Of a stretch of 64,000 nt of DNA, positions 17,042 to 26,778 are shown piece after piece; position 1 is the stretch's first letter; the number at the start of each line of letters is the position of its first letter. A program made the translations under genes and the position numbers. Under the pieces are notes generated by a model, which was not told the DNA's origin, did not search any database, and was given only the letters and a program-made list of their open reading frames with translations. Location of the stretch: positions 20,766 through 84,765 of the forward strand of contig JAAZOK010000115.1 in the NCBI GenBank assembly GCA_012797815.1, in the 5' to 3' direction. Origin of the DNA: Chloroflexota bacterium (GTDB lineage: Bacteria; Chloroflexota; Anaerolineae; Anaerolineales; Anaerolineaceae).

Positions 17042-18652
17042 ATGACGGAGATTAGCGGTCGTGTAAATCAAAAAATAAGTGTGGTACTGCTCCTTATCAT
17101 GATCGCCGGATTGCTGGTGGGATGTGCCCAAACCGATATCCCGGCGGTCAATCAAATGGATATCTCTCAGGCTGAAGACCCGAGCATTGATAAGAATGTG
17201 GTCGTCTTCTACGACGATGATGCGGGGGACCAATGGAATTACGGAAAACTGTATGCCCTTATGGTGCGCAACCTGCTGGGACATTTCCGCACGGAAGTGA
17301 CCCTGGTGGATGTGGGGGATTACCAGGCGGGCATGTTGGCTGACTATGCAGCTGGTTTATACATCGGGAATATTTATGATTACCCGTTGAGCGATGATTT
17401 CCTGCAGGACGTGATTAATTCTCAGAATCCTTTTTTGTGGATGAATTCCAATATCTGGCAGCTCTTCAAAATTGAGGATTGGGGGGCACAACAAAAATTA
17501 GGATTCCAATTTATCGAGTCCGATATCATCAACCCCGCCATCAATATCCTCTATAAGGGCATAGAACTGCCCCGTCTGGAATCGGATGTGTATTTCAATC
17601 TGGTCAGCATCGAGGCGGGCTCTCAATGCGAGGAACTGGCAACCCTGCAGATCAGCGGTGCAAAGGACCAACCCTATGCTATCCGCTGCGGTGATTTTTA
17701 TTATATTACCCATAACCCCATGTCAAATTTCTATGCCAGCTATCTGGTGTTTGCCGATCTGCTGCATGACTTGCTGGATACCGATGTGGTTGAATCGCAC
17801 CGCGCACTGGTGCGATTCGAGGATCTCACTCCCGGGAATGTGAACTACGATGTTATTCGGGAACAAGTTGATTTCCTGTATGAAAAAGGGATTCCTTTCA
17901 CTTTTGGCGTGATCCCCGTTTATACTGACCCGGAAGGTGTGTGGGGGGAACCGGGCAAGACCGTTTATTTATATGAAGATTTCATGCTGCAAGATTTGAT
18001 CAAATACATGATCGCGCATGGCGGTACCCCGGTTTTACATGGCTACACCCACCAATATGATTCCATCACGGGGGTGGATTATGAATTTTGGGACGGAGAG
18101 AAAGATGTGCCATTCCCCGAAGATGATTACAACTGGGCTTCTCAGCGCATTGCCGCCGGCATCGAACAATTCAGGAAAGCTTTCGAATTCGACCCGGTTC
18201 TGTGGGAAACGCCCCATTACTCGGCTTCTCCCAACACCTATTTTGCGCTGGCGCAATATTTCGATGTGATCTATGAACGCGTGATGGTCTTCAACGATGT
18301 GAACATCCCCTCGGCGACCAATCATGTGGATTACAACAAAATCGCCTATATATCACAGACGTTCCCTTACCAGATCTTTCAATCTTTTTATGGGTTGCGC
18401 ATCATCCCTTCCAACCTTGGTTATCTGGAAGAAGGAGGAGAGGATGAGTTTGGCGTTCCACCCACGTCGGCGGGAAAAGTGCAATTAGCCAAGATGTATT
18501 CCGTAGTGAGAGATGGCGTGGTTTCTTTCATGTTCCACCACTGGCAACCTTCCCAGAATTTCTACGATACTGTCAATGGGTTGGAAGAGGCGGGCTATAC
18601 CTTTATGGGTGTCGAACAGTTGCTGCAAGAAACGCCACCGCCGTATAAATAA
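17042..18652 (+). CDS. DUF2334 (polysaccharide-deacetylase-like) lipoprotein
   Basis: A 536-aa exported protein. Its N terminus has a hydrophobic stretch ending LLVGC, a lipobox with Cys at ~27. Residues ~240-520 match DUF2334, a NodB-like predicted polysaccharide deacetylase: VRFEDLTPGN (metal-binding Asp), GIPFTFGVIPVY, TPVLHGYTHQYDS with the two His of the metal site, and ETPHYSASP. The first ~200 residues form a separate region, perhaps a glutamine-amidotransferase-like Rossmann fold. ATG 17042 has GGAGAGG upstream. It follows the ABC-2 permease by 14 bp and is probably in its operon, which suggests processing of an exported cell-surface polymer. Confidence 0.82.
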   Translation: MTEISGRVNQKISVVLLLIMIAGLLVGCAQTDIPAVNQMDISQAEDPSIDKNVVVFYDDDAGDQWNYGKLYALMVRNLLGHFRTEVTLVDVGDYQAGMLADYAAGLYIGNIYDYPLSDDFLQDVINSQNPFLWMNSNIWQLFKIEDWGAQQKLGFQFIESDIINPAINILYKGIELPRLESDVYFNLVSIEAGSQCEELATLQISGAKDQPYAIRCGDFYYITHNPMSNFYASYLVFADLLHDLLDTDVVESHRALVRFEDLTPGNVNYDVIREQVDFLYEKGIPFTFGVIPVYTDPEGVWGEPGKTVYLYEDFMLQDLIKYMIAHGGTPVLHGYTHQYDSITGVDYEFWDGEKDVPFPEDDYNWASQRIAAGIEQFRKAFEFDPVLWETPHYSASPNTYFALAQYFDVIYERVMVFNDVNIPSATNHVDYNKIAYISQTFPYQIFQSFYGLRIIPSNLGYLEEGGEDEFGVPPTSAGKVQLAKMYSVVRDGVVSFMFHHWQPSQNFYDTVNGLEEAGYTFMGVEQLLQETPPPYK

Positions 18653-18685
18653 TAAAACAAACGTTCTATATTGTACTCAAAAAAG

Positions 18686-18720
18686 AACCCGCTCATTAAT
18701 ATGGAAGCGGGTTTTATTTT
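18686..18720. terminator. Bidirectional intrinsic terminator
   Basis: An 8-bp stem (AACCCGCT at 18686-18693 with AGCGGGTT at 18706-18713) is followed by a T-rich run on the plus strand, and preceded by an A-run on its left (TTTTTT on the minus strand). It sits between the convergent DUF2334 gene and the PEP-synthase-like gene and can serve both. Confidence 0.85.
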
Positions 18721-18736
18721 GACTGCGTCCGGTGGG

Positions 18737-21070
18737 CTATTCCGACTGTTCCGGTTCCACAAATCCGACTGCGTAACTTTTTTCTTCATCCATAATGATC
18801 TTCAAATGGTTATCTTTGCGATAATCCCTGACTGCCAGCAGCCGTAAATGATTCATCAACCCCTCGTCGGCGCTGATAAAATCCGCCAGGTGGTTGGGTG
18901 CATGCTGGAAGAATGGTTTGTGAAAAGCATTTTCGGGATCATCCAACAGGATTGCCAGCGGATAGATCTGTGCTTCCAACAGGTCCTGGAAAAAATGCGT
19001 TCCAAGAGAAGGTTCGGGCGCTGCGCCAATGTCCTTGCCGGAAAGCTCGATCAGGGCAGCGGTGTTGAAGATATCGCTATATGCCACCGGTACACCCAGG
19101 TCAGTATTGGTGCTGCCCCAGCGTCCGGGACCGATCAGGACATATTGTTTTTCTTCCATCTTGGCATTGACCTGCCCGATGGCGCGTGCCAGTTTGTAAC
19201 GACCGGTGTCATCCATTTTATAGTATTCTTCAGGAGGTACAAACAGGGCGTAAGTAATATTGGAAACAGTACCCTGTGGAACCATGAAATAAGTGGAAAA
19301 GAGGATATCTTTATCCTCTAAATCAGGCGGTATCTGGTCTTCGATTCCATTAGAAAGATGGCTTTGCGGGCGACATTGCAAAATGGTGTACTGGATGGTG
19401 GGTTTTCCGGGTTCCGGTTCATCGATATTGAGCGTAAATTCCAGATCCACCGGTGCGTTGTAATTCATCTCCAACTTTTGAAGGATCTTACGCATGCTAA
19501 GTGCTAGATTGGTACGGCGCAGCAATTCATCGAAGGTAAGCACGATGCGCTGGCGGTCTTTTTCCATCAGACGGCTGTGCATGGGGGCGAAATAGCCGTC
19601 TTCGCGCAACTGGGCGATGTATTTCAACGGGATGTAATCACTACCGATCACATCATGCACAGGCAGGGTCTCGAATATGTTTTTTTGGATGTTGATGAGA
19701 TCCACATATTTTTGCGAACAGCGTTCCACGGTTTGAAAATCAGGCACGGGGCGCAGCAACGGGTGACTGAGAGCGATCAAGCGCGGGTAATCATTGCCGA
19801 CCCGGTCCACTGCACGCGTTCCCAACCCCCACACCAGGCGCACAAATCCATCTTCACGGCGGATCTGAGGAGCCCAGCGGTAGAGGTTACGGCTGAAAGC
19901 CACCCCGGCAGCGTCTGGCAGATAGTAATCCCCAAACTGCTCCCCTTCTACTTTCATGATCAGGATCGCCATGCGTTCATCGTAATCTTGCAGTCCCTTT
20001 TTACGGCGGTATAAAAGAGCATTGGGATTCAAGGTAGAAGCCCATACGCGTGTGATCGCCTGCGTCAGTGCCACCAAATTTTCTTCATAACTACCCTGAT
20101 TGGGCAGAAAAAAGCTGTCGTATTTGCCGGCAAAAGAAGTCCCGAATGAATCTTCCAATAAGCTAGAAGAACGCACGATCAGGGGTGCTTTACCCACATC
20201 TGGCAGAACGACTTCCAGCGTTTCCAGGATATCGGTGGGAAAATTTCCTTTCAGAAAATCTTCCACAATCTTGGGATAATCTTCGCGCATCTGTTCTTCA
20301 TTTTTATATTTCTGATCATTCCAACGCTCGAAGCGGTTCATGGTGATAAAAGAATATTGTTCGTTGGAGCCGATGAAATAGTATTCCGGTTTGGCTAACA
20401 GCGGTTTGAGATCATCATCCAGTTCATTTTGCAGAATGCGATGTGCCAGCAGCATCCCGGCAGCCTTCCCCCCGATGCGTCCGGTGCCGATCTTGCGCTT
20501 GCGGATTTCAGAAAGGTCCTGAATGGTAAACCAGCGTTTAGCAATGTTGATATACGGTAACTGATCGCTGATCATGGTGCGGATGAGCACCACGATGGAT
20601 TCCTCGAGATGATGGTAATAGGCTTTCTGCTCTTCTGCCGGCAACCTGAGAATGGACCAGGCATGCTCGAAGACCAGTTCCTGGGGCGCCAGCTCGGGAT
20701 TGAAATCGATGGTGTGGCGGTCGGTGTTGATACCGCGCTCCACCAAAACACGGGTGACGATCTCCTGAAACAAGTCATACGAAAAATGCTGGCTGAATAA
20801 CAGGTCGGTAAGCTGATCGCGCACACGGGAGGTTCTTTTTTCCCATACGTCCGACGCTTCTTCTCCGACCGGATTATTGACTCCTTCGCGTGCTTGAGAT
20901 TGGATAGCTTTTTCACGCACTTCGGATTCGAAGTCAACCTGGGTGATGATATTGCGGCGGAACAATTCCTGGCGCATCTTGTGACGGATGCGGTCGCTGA
21001 GGATAGGGTATTGCCCTATAGCCAGGTTAATGCTCATCAATCGATCAGTGGAATTAGAGAAATCCTGCAT
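18737..21070 (-). CDS. PEP/pyruvate-binding domain protein (PEP synthase / PPDK N-terminal type)
   Basis: A 777-aa protein. Residues ~190-560 hold the ATP-grasp domain of pyruvate phosphate dikinases and PEP synthases: IGTGRIGGKAAGMLLAHRIL, the nucleotide-binding LIVRSSSLLEDSFGTSFAGK and the lysine-rich segment that follows. The phosphohistidine swivel motif (normally GG.t.Ha) and the C-terminal PEP-binding barrel are not seen, so it is not a full PEP synthase. The N-terminal ~180 residues and a C-terminal ~150-residue region (KQYVLIGPGRWGSTNTDLGVP) are family specific. Such stand-alone proteins are common in Chloroflexota and their reaction is unknown. The ribosome binding site is weak. Confidence 0.75.
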   Translation of the reverse strand: MQDFSNSTDRLMSINLAIGQYPILSDRIRHKMRQELFRRNIITQVDFESEVREKAIQSQAREGVNNPVGEEASDVWEKRTSRVRDQLTDLLFSQHFSYDLFQEIVTRVLVERGINTDRHTIDFNPELAPQELVFEHAWSILRLPAEEQKAYYHHLEESIVVLIRTMISDQLPYINIAKRWFTIQDLSEIRKRKIGTGRIGGKAAGMLLAHRILQNELDDDLKPLLAKPEYYFIGSNEQYSFITMNRFERWNDQKYKNEEQMREDYPKIVEDFLKGNFPTDILETLEVVLPDVGKAPLIVRSSSLLEDSFGTSFAGKYDSFFLPNQGSYEENLVALTQAITRVWASTLNPNALLYRRKKGLQDYDERMAILIMKVEGEQFGDYYLPDAAGVAFSRNLYRWAPQIRREDGFVRLVWGLGTRAVDRVGNDYPRLIALSHPLLRPVPDFQTVERCSQKYVDLINIQKNIFETLPVHDVIGSDYIPLKYIAQLREDGYFAPMHSRLMEKDRQRIVLTFDELLRRTNLALSMRKILQKLEMNYNAPVDLEFTLNIDEPEPGKPTIQYTILQCRPQSHLSNGIEDQIPPDLEDKDILFSTYFMVPQGTVSNITYALFVPPEEYYKMDDTGRYKLARAIGQVNAKMEEKQYVLIGPGRWGSTNTDLGVPVAYSDIFNTAALIELSGKDIGAAPEPSLGTHFFQDLLEAQIYPLAILLDDPENAFHKPFFQHAPNHLADFISADEGLMNHLRLLAVRDYRKDNHLKIIMDEEKSYAVGFVEPEQSE

Positions 21071-21217
21071 GCTGGGTTCACATCCTAGATTTGATATGAC
21101 AAAGAAGCTGGTAAGGGATAGTGCTGGAGGACAATAAATGTGCAGCCAGAAAGCTTCTTGATCTGTCTAGCGATTATAACAAAACGGATGGGTTGAGGTT
21201 GATTACATAAATCCCGA

Positions 21218-22345
21218 TTATCCGAGGTGCATTGGCATGATTACATGCAGATAAGAATCATCGCTGACGGGGCGAATCAGACCGGGTGTGTTATCTGCAT
21301 TGGTCTCGAGCACGGTATTGGGGGTGTCAATGACATCCAGCACATTCAACAAGAAACTGACATTGAAGGCGATCAACAGTTCAGGACCATCAATATTGGC
21401 TTCTACTACCACCTCACCGGAGCCGCGCTCCTCCGACTGGGAAGAAAATTCCACGATGCCAGGACCCTGCTCCTGCGGTTGGATATGCATGCGGATGACA
21501 TTATTGCTTTCGCGGGCGATGATCTCAGCCTGGCGGCAGGCTTTTTGGAATTCGGTGGTGGTGATGGTGGTGCTGGTTTTATAACTGCGCGGAATGATGG
21601 CATTGTAATCGGGGAATTTCCCATCGATCAACTGCGAAACCACCTCGGCATCCTTCAAGTGGAAGATAACCTGACCGCGTCCCTGTGGAACTACCATACT
21701 AATAGATTCATCACCATTGGTGGCGATGCGCGCCAATTCGCTCAAGGAACGTGCCGGGATGATCACTTTCACGGGAGCAGTCACTGCGGAGGATAGGGAC
21801 GCTTTCTTCACCGCAATGCGGAAGCCATCGGTGGCTGCCAGGGTGATCTCGTTACTGCCGATTTCCATCATGACACCCTGCAGAACGGGGCGTGCCTCAT
21901 CGGTGGAAGCGGCAAAACTGACCTGCTGGATCATTTCTTTAAAATCGGCGATGTTCAATTCCACGCTATTTTGCAGGTCGGGTACTGGCATGGGGGGAAA
22001 TTCTTGCGCATCGATGCCTTTAATATCGAAGTTGGAAGTACCACAATGGATATTGAGGGTTTGCGTACGGGTGTTTAAAGTGAGATCGACATTGTTGCCG
22101 GGCAACGTACCGATCAGGTCGGAGAAGATACGCGCCGGGATGGTGATGGAACCCTCTTCTTGAATTTGGGCACCGATCCATTTGGTAATACCCAGTTCAA
22201 GGTTAGTAGCTGATAAACGCAAGCGCCCCTCATCGGTTGCAAGCAAAATATTATTCAATACTGGCAGAGTGCTGCGGGGGGAAACTGCCCGTGTGACAAT
22301 ACCCAGCCCATGGGCAAGCTGCTGCTGTGAGACCGTTAGTTTCAT
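21218..22345 (-). CDS. dnaN: DNA polymerase III beta subunit (sliding clamp)
   Basis: A 375-aa clamp that encircles DNA and tethers the replicase. The three-domain pattern is visible: MKLTVSQQQLAHGLGIV...RSTLPVLNNILL, the middle-domain start TRPVLQGVMM-like ARPVLQGVMMEIG with LAATDGFRIAVK, DGKFPDYNAIIP, and the C-terminal HVIMPMHL (family usually MPMR). ATG 22345 with GGAGGGAG is clearly the start; the 18-residue longer frame is unsupported. No dnaA or recF neighbours it, so this is either a moved dnaN or a paralogue, although a parS pair lies 6 kb away. Confidence 0.95.
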   Translation of the reverse strand: MKLTVSQQQLAHGLGIVTRAVSPRSTLPVLNNILLATDEGRLRLSATNLELGITKWIGAQIQEEGSITIPARIFSDLIGTLPGNNVDLTLNTRTQTLNIHCGTSNFDIKGIDAQEFPPMPVPDLQNSVELNIADFKEMIQQVSFAASTDEARPVLQGVMMEIGSNEITLAATDGFRIAVKKASLSSAVTAPVKVIIPARSLSELARIATNGDESISMVVPQGRGQVIFHLKDAEVVSQLIDGKFPDYNAIIPRSYKTSTTITTTEFQKACRQAEIIARESNNVIRMHIQPQEQGPGIVEFSSQSEERGSGEVVVEANIDGPELLIAFNVSFLLNVLDVIDTPNTVLETNADNTPGLIRPVSDDSYLHVIMPMHLG

Positions 22346-22463
22346 GCGATACTCCCTCCCGGAATGATATTGGATGTAAAAAGTATACAACGAGCGCACA
22401 TAAATTTCCAGTCGAGAAGAAAGGATTCTGGTGAAAATGGACAGGTTTTATCTGGTAGGAAAG

Positions 22464-22496
22464 AAAAAAGCCAGGTGTATTTACAAACCTGGCTTT
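22464..22496 (-). terminator. Intrinsic terminator of gdhA
   Basis: A perfect 10-bp stem (AAAGCCAGGT at 22467-22476 pairing with ACCTGGCTTT at 22487-22496) with a 10-base loop. On the minus strand it runs into CTTTTTTCTTT. It is placed just after the gdhA stop. Confidence 0.9.
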
Positions 22497-22516
22497 AATT
22501 GATCTGTAACTATGTG

Positions 22517-23803
22517 TTAGATCCAACCGCGTAATTGCATGGCATTCACTACACGATTGATGGCTACCATGTAAGCGGCATCACGCATGAAGACCTTTTC
22601 ACCTTCACTCATTTCATAAACGCTCTTGAAGGCTTCGGTGATCTTATCATCCAATCTTTCAAGTACTTCGCGGCGCGTCCAGTAAAAGTTCATATCATTC
22701 TGAACACCTTCAAAATAAGAAACGGTGACACCACCGGCATTGCATAAGAAATCAGGAATGACGAACACGTTGTTGTTTTTGAGCACTTCATCCGCTTCAG
22801 GGGTGGTAGGACCATTAGCACCCTCCGCGACGATGCGCACCTTGTCGCTGATCTGTAACACGGTTTCGGCGTTGATCTGCCCTTCGATAGCAGCAGGGAT
22901 GAGCACATCCACGTCTTTTTGCAGCCATACAGAGCCATCTTCGATCTTATACCCGGCAGCTTTGGCTTTTTCTTTGTCGATGGTGCCGTACTGGTCGGTG
23001 ATGGATTGCAGGAAGATCGCATCCACGCCATCATCTTTGCTGACCACATAAGAAGTGCGGTCAAAGCGATCCCAATAAGAGACACAAACCACTTTCCCTT
23101 TGAGCAACTCTTTGAAACCGATGGCAGCATACTGGGCGACATTTCCGAAACCCTGAATGGCAGCCGTGCACTTGCTGGGGTCCATTTTTAAGCGCAACAT
23201 GGCTTCGCGCAAGTTATACACCACGCCGTAGCCAGTAGCTTCGGTACGACCTTGAGAACCACCCCCACCGACAGGTTTTCCGGTGATCACACCAGGGGTA
23301 TATTCGCCCGCCAGCTTGGAATATTCATCCATCATCCATCCCATCATTTGCGGGGTGGTACCCACATCAGGAGCAGGGACGTCGCGGCGGGGACCAATAG
23401 AGCGCCATACCTTCTGCATGTAACCACGGCATAATCGTTCCTTTTCGCTCAGTTTTAACGTTGCGGGATCAACGATCACACCGCCCTTGGCGCCGCCAAG
23501 CGGGATATCCGCAACCGCGCATTTCCATGTCATCCATGTTGCCAGTGCGCGTACGGTATCTACAGTTTCTGAGGGGTGAAAACGGATGCCGCCCTTGCAA
23601 GGACCGCGTGCGTCGTTATGTTGCACACGAAATCCCTCGAACATTTTCATGCTGCCGTCGTCCATGCGCACGGGAATCCGGAAATGAAATTCGCGCATTG
23701 GCCAACGTAAGAATTCACGCACTTGTGGATCCAACCGTAACTGTTCTGCCACATGGTCAAATTGCTGTTGAGCCATCTTGAAGGCATTGGTTGTTTCATT
23801 CAT
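22517..23803 (-). CDS. gdhA: Glutamate dehydrogenase
   Basis: A 428-aa enzyme interconverting glutamate and 2-oxoglutarate plus ammonia, linking carbon and nitrogen metabolism. The substrate site shows HNDARGPCKGGIRFHP and the catalytic lysine segment ADIPLGGAKGGV. The Rossmann domain starts AAIQGFGNVAQYAA, with the NAD-binding GFGNV. Further conserved features are VAEGANGPTTPEAD and CNAGGVTVSYFE. Length matches the hexameric ~420-aa class. ATG 23803 has GGAGAG upstream; the 20-residue extension is not conserved. It ends at a strong terminator and is monocistronic. Confidence 0.96.
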   Translation of the reverse strand: MNETTNAFKMAQQQFDHVAEQLRLDPQVREFLRWPMREFHFRIPVRMDDGSMKMFEGFRVQHNDARGPCKGGIRFHPSETVDTVRALATWMTWKCAVADIPLGGAKGGVIVDPATLKLSEKERLCRGYMQKVWRSIGPRRDVPAPDVGTTPQMMGWMMDEYSKLAGEYTPGVITGKPVGGGGSQGRTEATGYGVVYNLREAMLRLKMDPSKCTAAIQGFGNVAQYAAIGFKELLKGKVVCVSYWDRFDRTSYVVSKDDGVDAIFLQSITDQYGTIDKEKAKAAGYKIEDGSVWLQKDVDVLIPAAIEGQINAETVLQISDKVRIVAEGANGPTTPEADEVLKNNNVFVIPDFLCNAGGVTVSYFEGVQNDMNFYWTRREVLERLDDKITEAFKSVYEMSEGEKVFMRDAAYMVAINRVVNAMQLRGWI

Positions 23804-23999
23804 GGTCGATTCTCTCCATGGTAAATTATTTAAGGCAAACGCATTGGCTTTTACACAAAACAAACTTTAAATATCCAAATGCCTTATTTTCGTACCCTTA
23901 GTTTAAATGTTCCCTGTTCACCGTCAAGGTGAAGAACCTCGCCAATCGAGATGATGTCTTACGGTATCTCAAAAATAGTGGGACAGCATGCAAATATTG

Positions 24000-25448
24000 C
24001 TACCTGGATAGCGCTTCTTTTAATAACCGGCGGATAAGCTGCGGATCGCCTTTTCCCTGACAGGCTTGCATGGCTTGCCCGAACAGCCAATTGAAAACGG
24101 TCTCTTTGCCGGCATGATAGCTGGCGACTTCATCAGGATGTTCGAGCAGCACGCGGGTGACCACTTTCCCCAGTTCGTCTTCGGAGGAGATCAACTGCAA
24201 GCCATTTTCCGTGATGATCTCTTGTGCGGACCTGCCACTTTGCAACATTTCCTTGAGGATCTCTTTGGCGGAATTCTTGTTGACTTGGTGCTGCTGGTGC
24301 AGCTTGATCAGTTCCACCAGGGCAGCGGGGGAGAGCGCCAATTCCTCAATCGATTGACCGCTTTCGTTCATCCAGCTGAAGACATCCCCCAGGATCCAAT
24401 TGGCAATGACGCTGGCAGAGATATCCTGTGCGGAGGCTACCGTTTGCTCAAAAAAGAGACCGGTAGCTTTATCTTGAATGAGGGCATCTGCTTTCTCTGC
24501 TGAGAGTGCCAATTCCTGCTGATAACGGGCTCGCTTTTCCACCGGGAGTTCCGGCATGTTCTGTGCAACGGCATCCACCCAGGTCTGATCCACGATCAGA
24601 GGAGGCAGATCCGGTTCGGGAAAATAACGGTAATCATGGGCTTCTTCTTTGCTGCGCTGGCTGAAGGTTTCACCCTTCGCCTCATTCCACCCCAGTGTCT
24701 CCTGGCTCACCTTACCACCCTGTTCCAGAATGCGCTGCTGGCGCTTCAATTCATATTCAATGGCACGTTCCATGGAATGGATACTGTTGAGATTCTTGAT
24801 CTCTACACGGGTACCCAGTGGAGCAGTTTCATCTTCCCGCATGGAAACATTGGCTTCGAAACGCATAGCGCCTTTTTCCATATCTCCGGTAGTGATGCCC
24901 AGATAACGCAGCAACAGACGTAATTCCTGGCTGTAAGCACGCACCTCTTCCACGGTATGCATATCGGGTTCGGTGACGATCTCCAGGAGAGGGATGCCGG
25001 CGCGGTTCAGATCGACCAGAGAGAAAGAAATTCCATCATCATTGATATGATTCAACTTTCCGGTATCCTCTTCCAGGTGAGCGCGATGGATACGGATGAC
25101 CTTTTCTCCTTTCGCAGTGGTGATCGGTATCCAGCCATCAAATGTGATGGGATATTCGTATTGGGATATCTGATAACCCTTTGGGAGGTCGGGATAAAAA
25201 TAGTTCTTACGGGCAAAAATACTGCGCTCGGCAATGGTGCAATGCAGTGCCAAGCCGGCGCGAATGGCATATTCCACCGCTTGTTTGTTGACCACCGGCA
25301 GAGTTCCAGGCATGCCAAGGCAAACCGGGCAGACCGCAGTGTTCGGTTGTGCCTGGGTGGGGTCGACCACCCGGCAGCCGCAAAACATCTTGGTAGTGGT
25401 GGATAGTTCTACATGGACTTCAAGACCAATATCGGTAAAATACTGCAT
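24000..25448 (-). CDS. gatB: Asp-tRNA(Asn)/Glu-tRNA(Gln) amidotransferase subunit B
   Basis: A 482-aa tRNA-binding subunit of GatCAB, which amidates misacylated Glu-tRNA(Gln) or Asp-tRNA(Asn). Motifs: IGLEVHVELSTTTKMFC at the start, PVCLGMPGTLPVVN, KNYFYPDLPKGYQISQYE, the zinc-site cysteines CGC and CPVC, and EIVTEPDMHTVEEV. The C-terminal YqeY-like domain (~345-482) is complete. gatA and gatC are not adjacent. Length is normal. Confidence 0.96.
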   Translation of the reverse strand: MQYFTDIGLEVHVELSTTTKMFCGCRVVDPTQAQPNTAVCPVCLGMPGTLPVVNKQAVEYAIRAGLALHCTIAERSIFARKNYFYPDLPKGYQISQYEYPITFDGWIPITTAKGEKVIRIHRAHLEEDTGKLNHINDDGISFSLVDLNRAGIPLLEIVTEPDMHTVEEVRAYSQELRLLLRYLGITTGDMEKGAMRFEANVSMREDETAPLGTRVEIKNLNSIHSMERAIEYELKRQQRILEQGGKVSQETLGWNEAKGETFSQRSKEEAHDYRYFPEPDLPPLIVDQTWVDAVAQNMPELPVEKRARYQQELALSAEKADALIQDKATGLFFEQTVASAQDISASVIANWILGDVFSWMNESGQSIEELALSPAALVELIKLHQQHQVNKNSAKEILKEMLQSGRSAQEIITENGLQLISSEDELGKVVTRVLLEHPDEVASYHAGKETVFNWLFGQAMQACQGKGDPQLIRRLLKEALSR

Positions 25449-25502
25449 GGTTCATCCCGGACGTTGAATTGTCCATGATTTTACCATTGCAGGCAAAAAC
25501 CG

Positions 25503-26663
25503 TTAGAGTGATTTCACGAACTGGTCGATTCTTTCCAACGCTTCCTCGATCTGGTCAGAAGCAGTGGCATAGGAACAGCGCACGAATCCGCTACCGGCTT
25601 TTCCAAAGGCGATGCCAGGCACCACGGCGACCTTTTTTTCCATCAGCAGCCTTTCGGCGAAAGTGGATTCATCCAAGCCGGTTCCGCTGACCTGCGGAAA
25701 GACGTAAAAAGCACCGTGCGGTTCCACTGTGGGAAGCCCGATGTAATTCAAGCCTTCCACGATCATGCGCCGGCGGTTGTCATACTCCAGGCGCATCTGT
25801 TCGACATGTTCTTCGCAATCGGTGATGGCGGTGATCGCCGCGATTTGCGCCATGGTGGGAGCGGTCATGATGGTGTATTGGTGAATAAGCAACATGCCCT
25901 GTATGAGGTCAGCCGGGGCAGCCACATATCCCAGGCGCCAACCGGTCATAGCATAATCCTTAGAGAAACCACCGATCAAAATAGTACGGTCGCGCATCCC
26001 GGGCAGGGCAGGGAAGCAAGTATGTTCCACTCCGTAAATCAAGCGATCGTAGATCTCATCCGAGATGACCAGCAGATCGTGCTGCTCGGCAAGCTGCGCC
26101 AGTTCCAGTAAGCGCTCGCGCGATGCCACTGCGCCGGTGGGATTATTAGGAAAATTTATCATGATAGCGCGTGTGCGGGGGGTGATGGCTTTTTTGACGG
26201 CATCAATGTTCAGATCAAAGTTCTCTTCCATGCAGGTTGGCACTTCCACCGGAACTCCACCCGCCAGGGAAACCTCAGGCTGGTAAGAAACAAAACAGGG
26301 AGTGGGAATGATGACCTCATCCCCATTTTCCAGGATGGCATTGGCGGTCAGATAAAGTGCTTCCGAACCGCCGACGGTGATGATGATCTCATTGTAGGGG
26401 TCATATGAGACGCCATACTTTTTTTGCAAATGTTCAGCGATCACCTCTCGCAGCCTGGTTACTCCTAAATTGGATGAATAGTGGGTTTCGCCATCCTGCA
26501 GGGCTTTTATACCGGCTTTGAGAATGGGATCGGGGGTGGTGAAATCAGGTTCACCAATGCCGAGAGAAATGATATCTTTCATGGTAGCAGCGATATCAAA
26601 AAACCGTCGAATGATAGATGGATGTAATTTTTGTACTTTTTGACTCAAGTATGACTTTTGCAT
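25503..26663 (-). CDS. Class I/II PLP-dependent aminotransferase
   Basis: A 386-aa aminotransferase of the fold-type I, aspartate/aromatic aminotransferase branch. Visible: SLGIGEPDFTTPDPIL, GGSEALYLTANAI, INFPNNPTGAVASRE, ISDEIYDRLIYG, and the Schiff-base lysine in GGFSKDYAMTGWRLGYV, with the conserved Arg of the substrate site in FVRCSYATA. It resembles the PatA/AraT-type enzymes that act on aromatic or branched amino acids and 2-oxo acids; the exact donor cannot be read. AAGGAG lies five bases before ATG. Confidence 0.9.
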   Translation of the reverse strand: MQKSYLSQKVQKLHPSIIRRFFDIAATMKDIISLGIGEPDFTTPDPILKAGIKALQDGETHYSSNLGVTRLREVIAEHLQKKYGVSYDPYNEIIITVGGSEALYLTANAILENGDEVIIPTPCFVSYQPEVSLAGGVPVEVPTCMEENFDLNIDAVKKAITPRTRAIMINFPNNPTGAVASRERLLELAQLAEQHDLLVISDEIYDRLIYGVEHTCFPALPGMRDRTILIGGFSKDYAMTGWRLGYVAAPADLIQGMLLIHQYTIMTAPTMAQIAAITAITDCEEHVEQMRLEYDNRRRMIVEGLNYIGLPTVEPHGAFYVFPQVSGTGLDESTFAERLLMEKKVAVVPGIAFGKAGSGFVRCSYATASDQIEEALERIDQFVKSL

Positions 26664-26778
26664 CGCTGCTCCTTTAATGTTTTATGGCCGTGAAAAAATT
26701 TCCTGTTAGTATACGTGAGGATGCACAGAAATACCAGCATCATTTTTCACGTGGTAAGCGGAATGGAAGTACACAGAA

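Noticed and set aside
21102..21159. 8-bp inverted repeat AAGAAGCT / AGCTTCTT between the PEP-like gene and dnaN.
   Set aside because: The arms are 42 bases apart with no T-run, so it is neither a good terminator nor a clear operator.
23915..23945. Hairpin TTCACC / GGTGAA between gdhA and gatB.
   Set aside because: Only six pairs and no U-run on either strand, so it is not a credible terminator.
26748..26753. CACGTG core with TTTTC to its left, a possible third parS.
   Set aside because: Only the core and left arm resemble parS; the right arm GGTAAG does not match, so it falls well short of the 16-mer.
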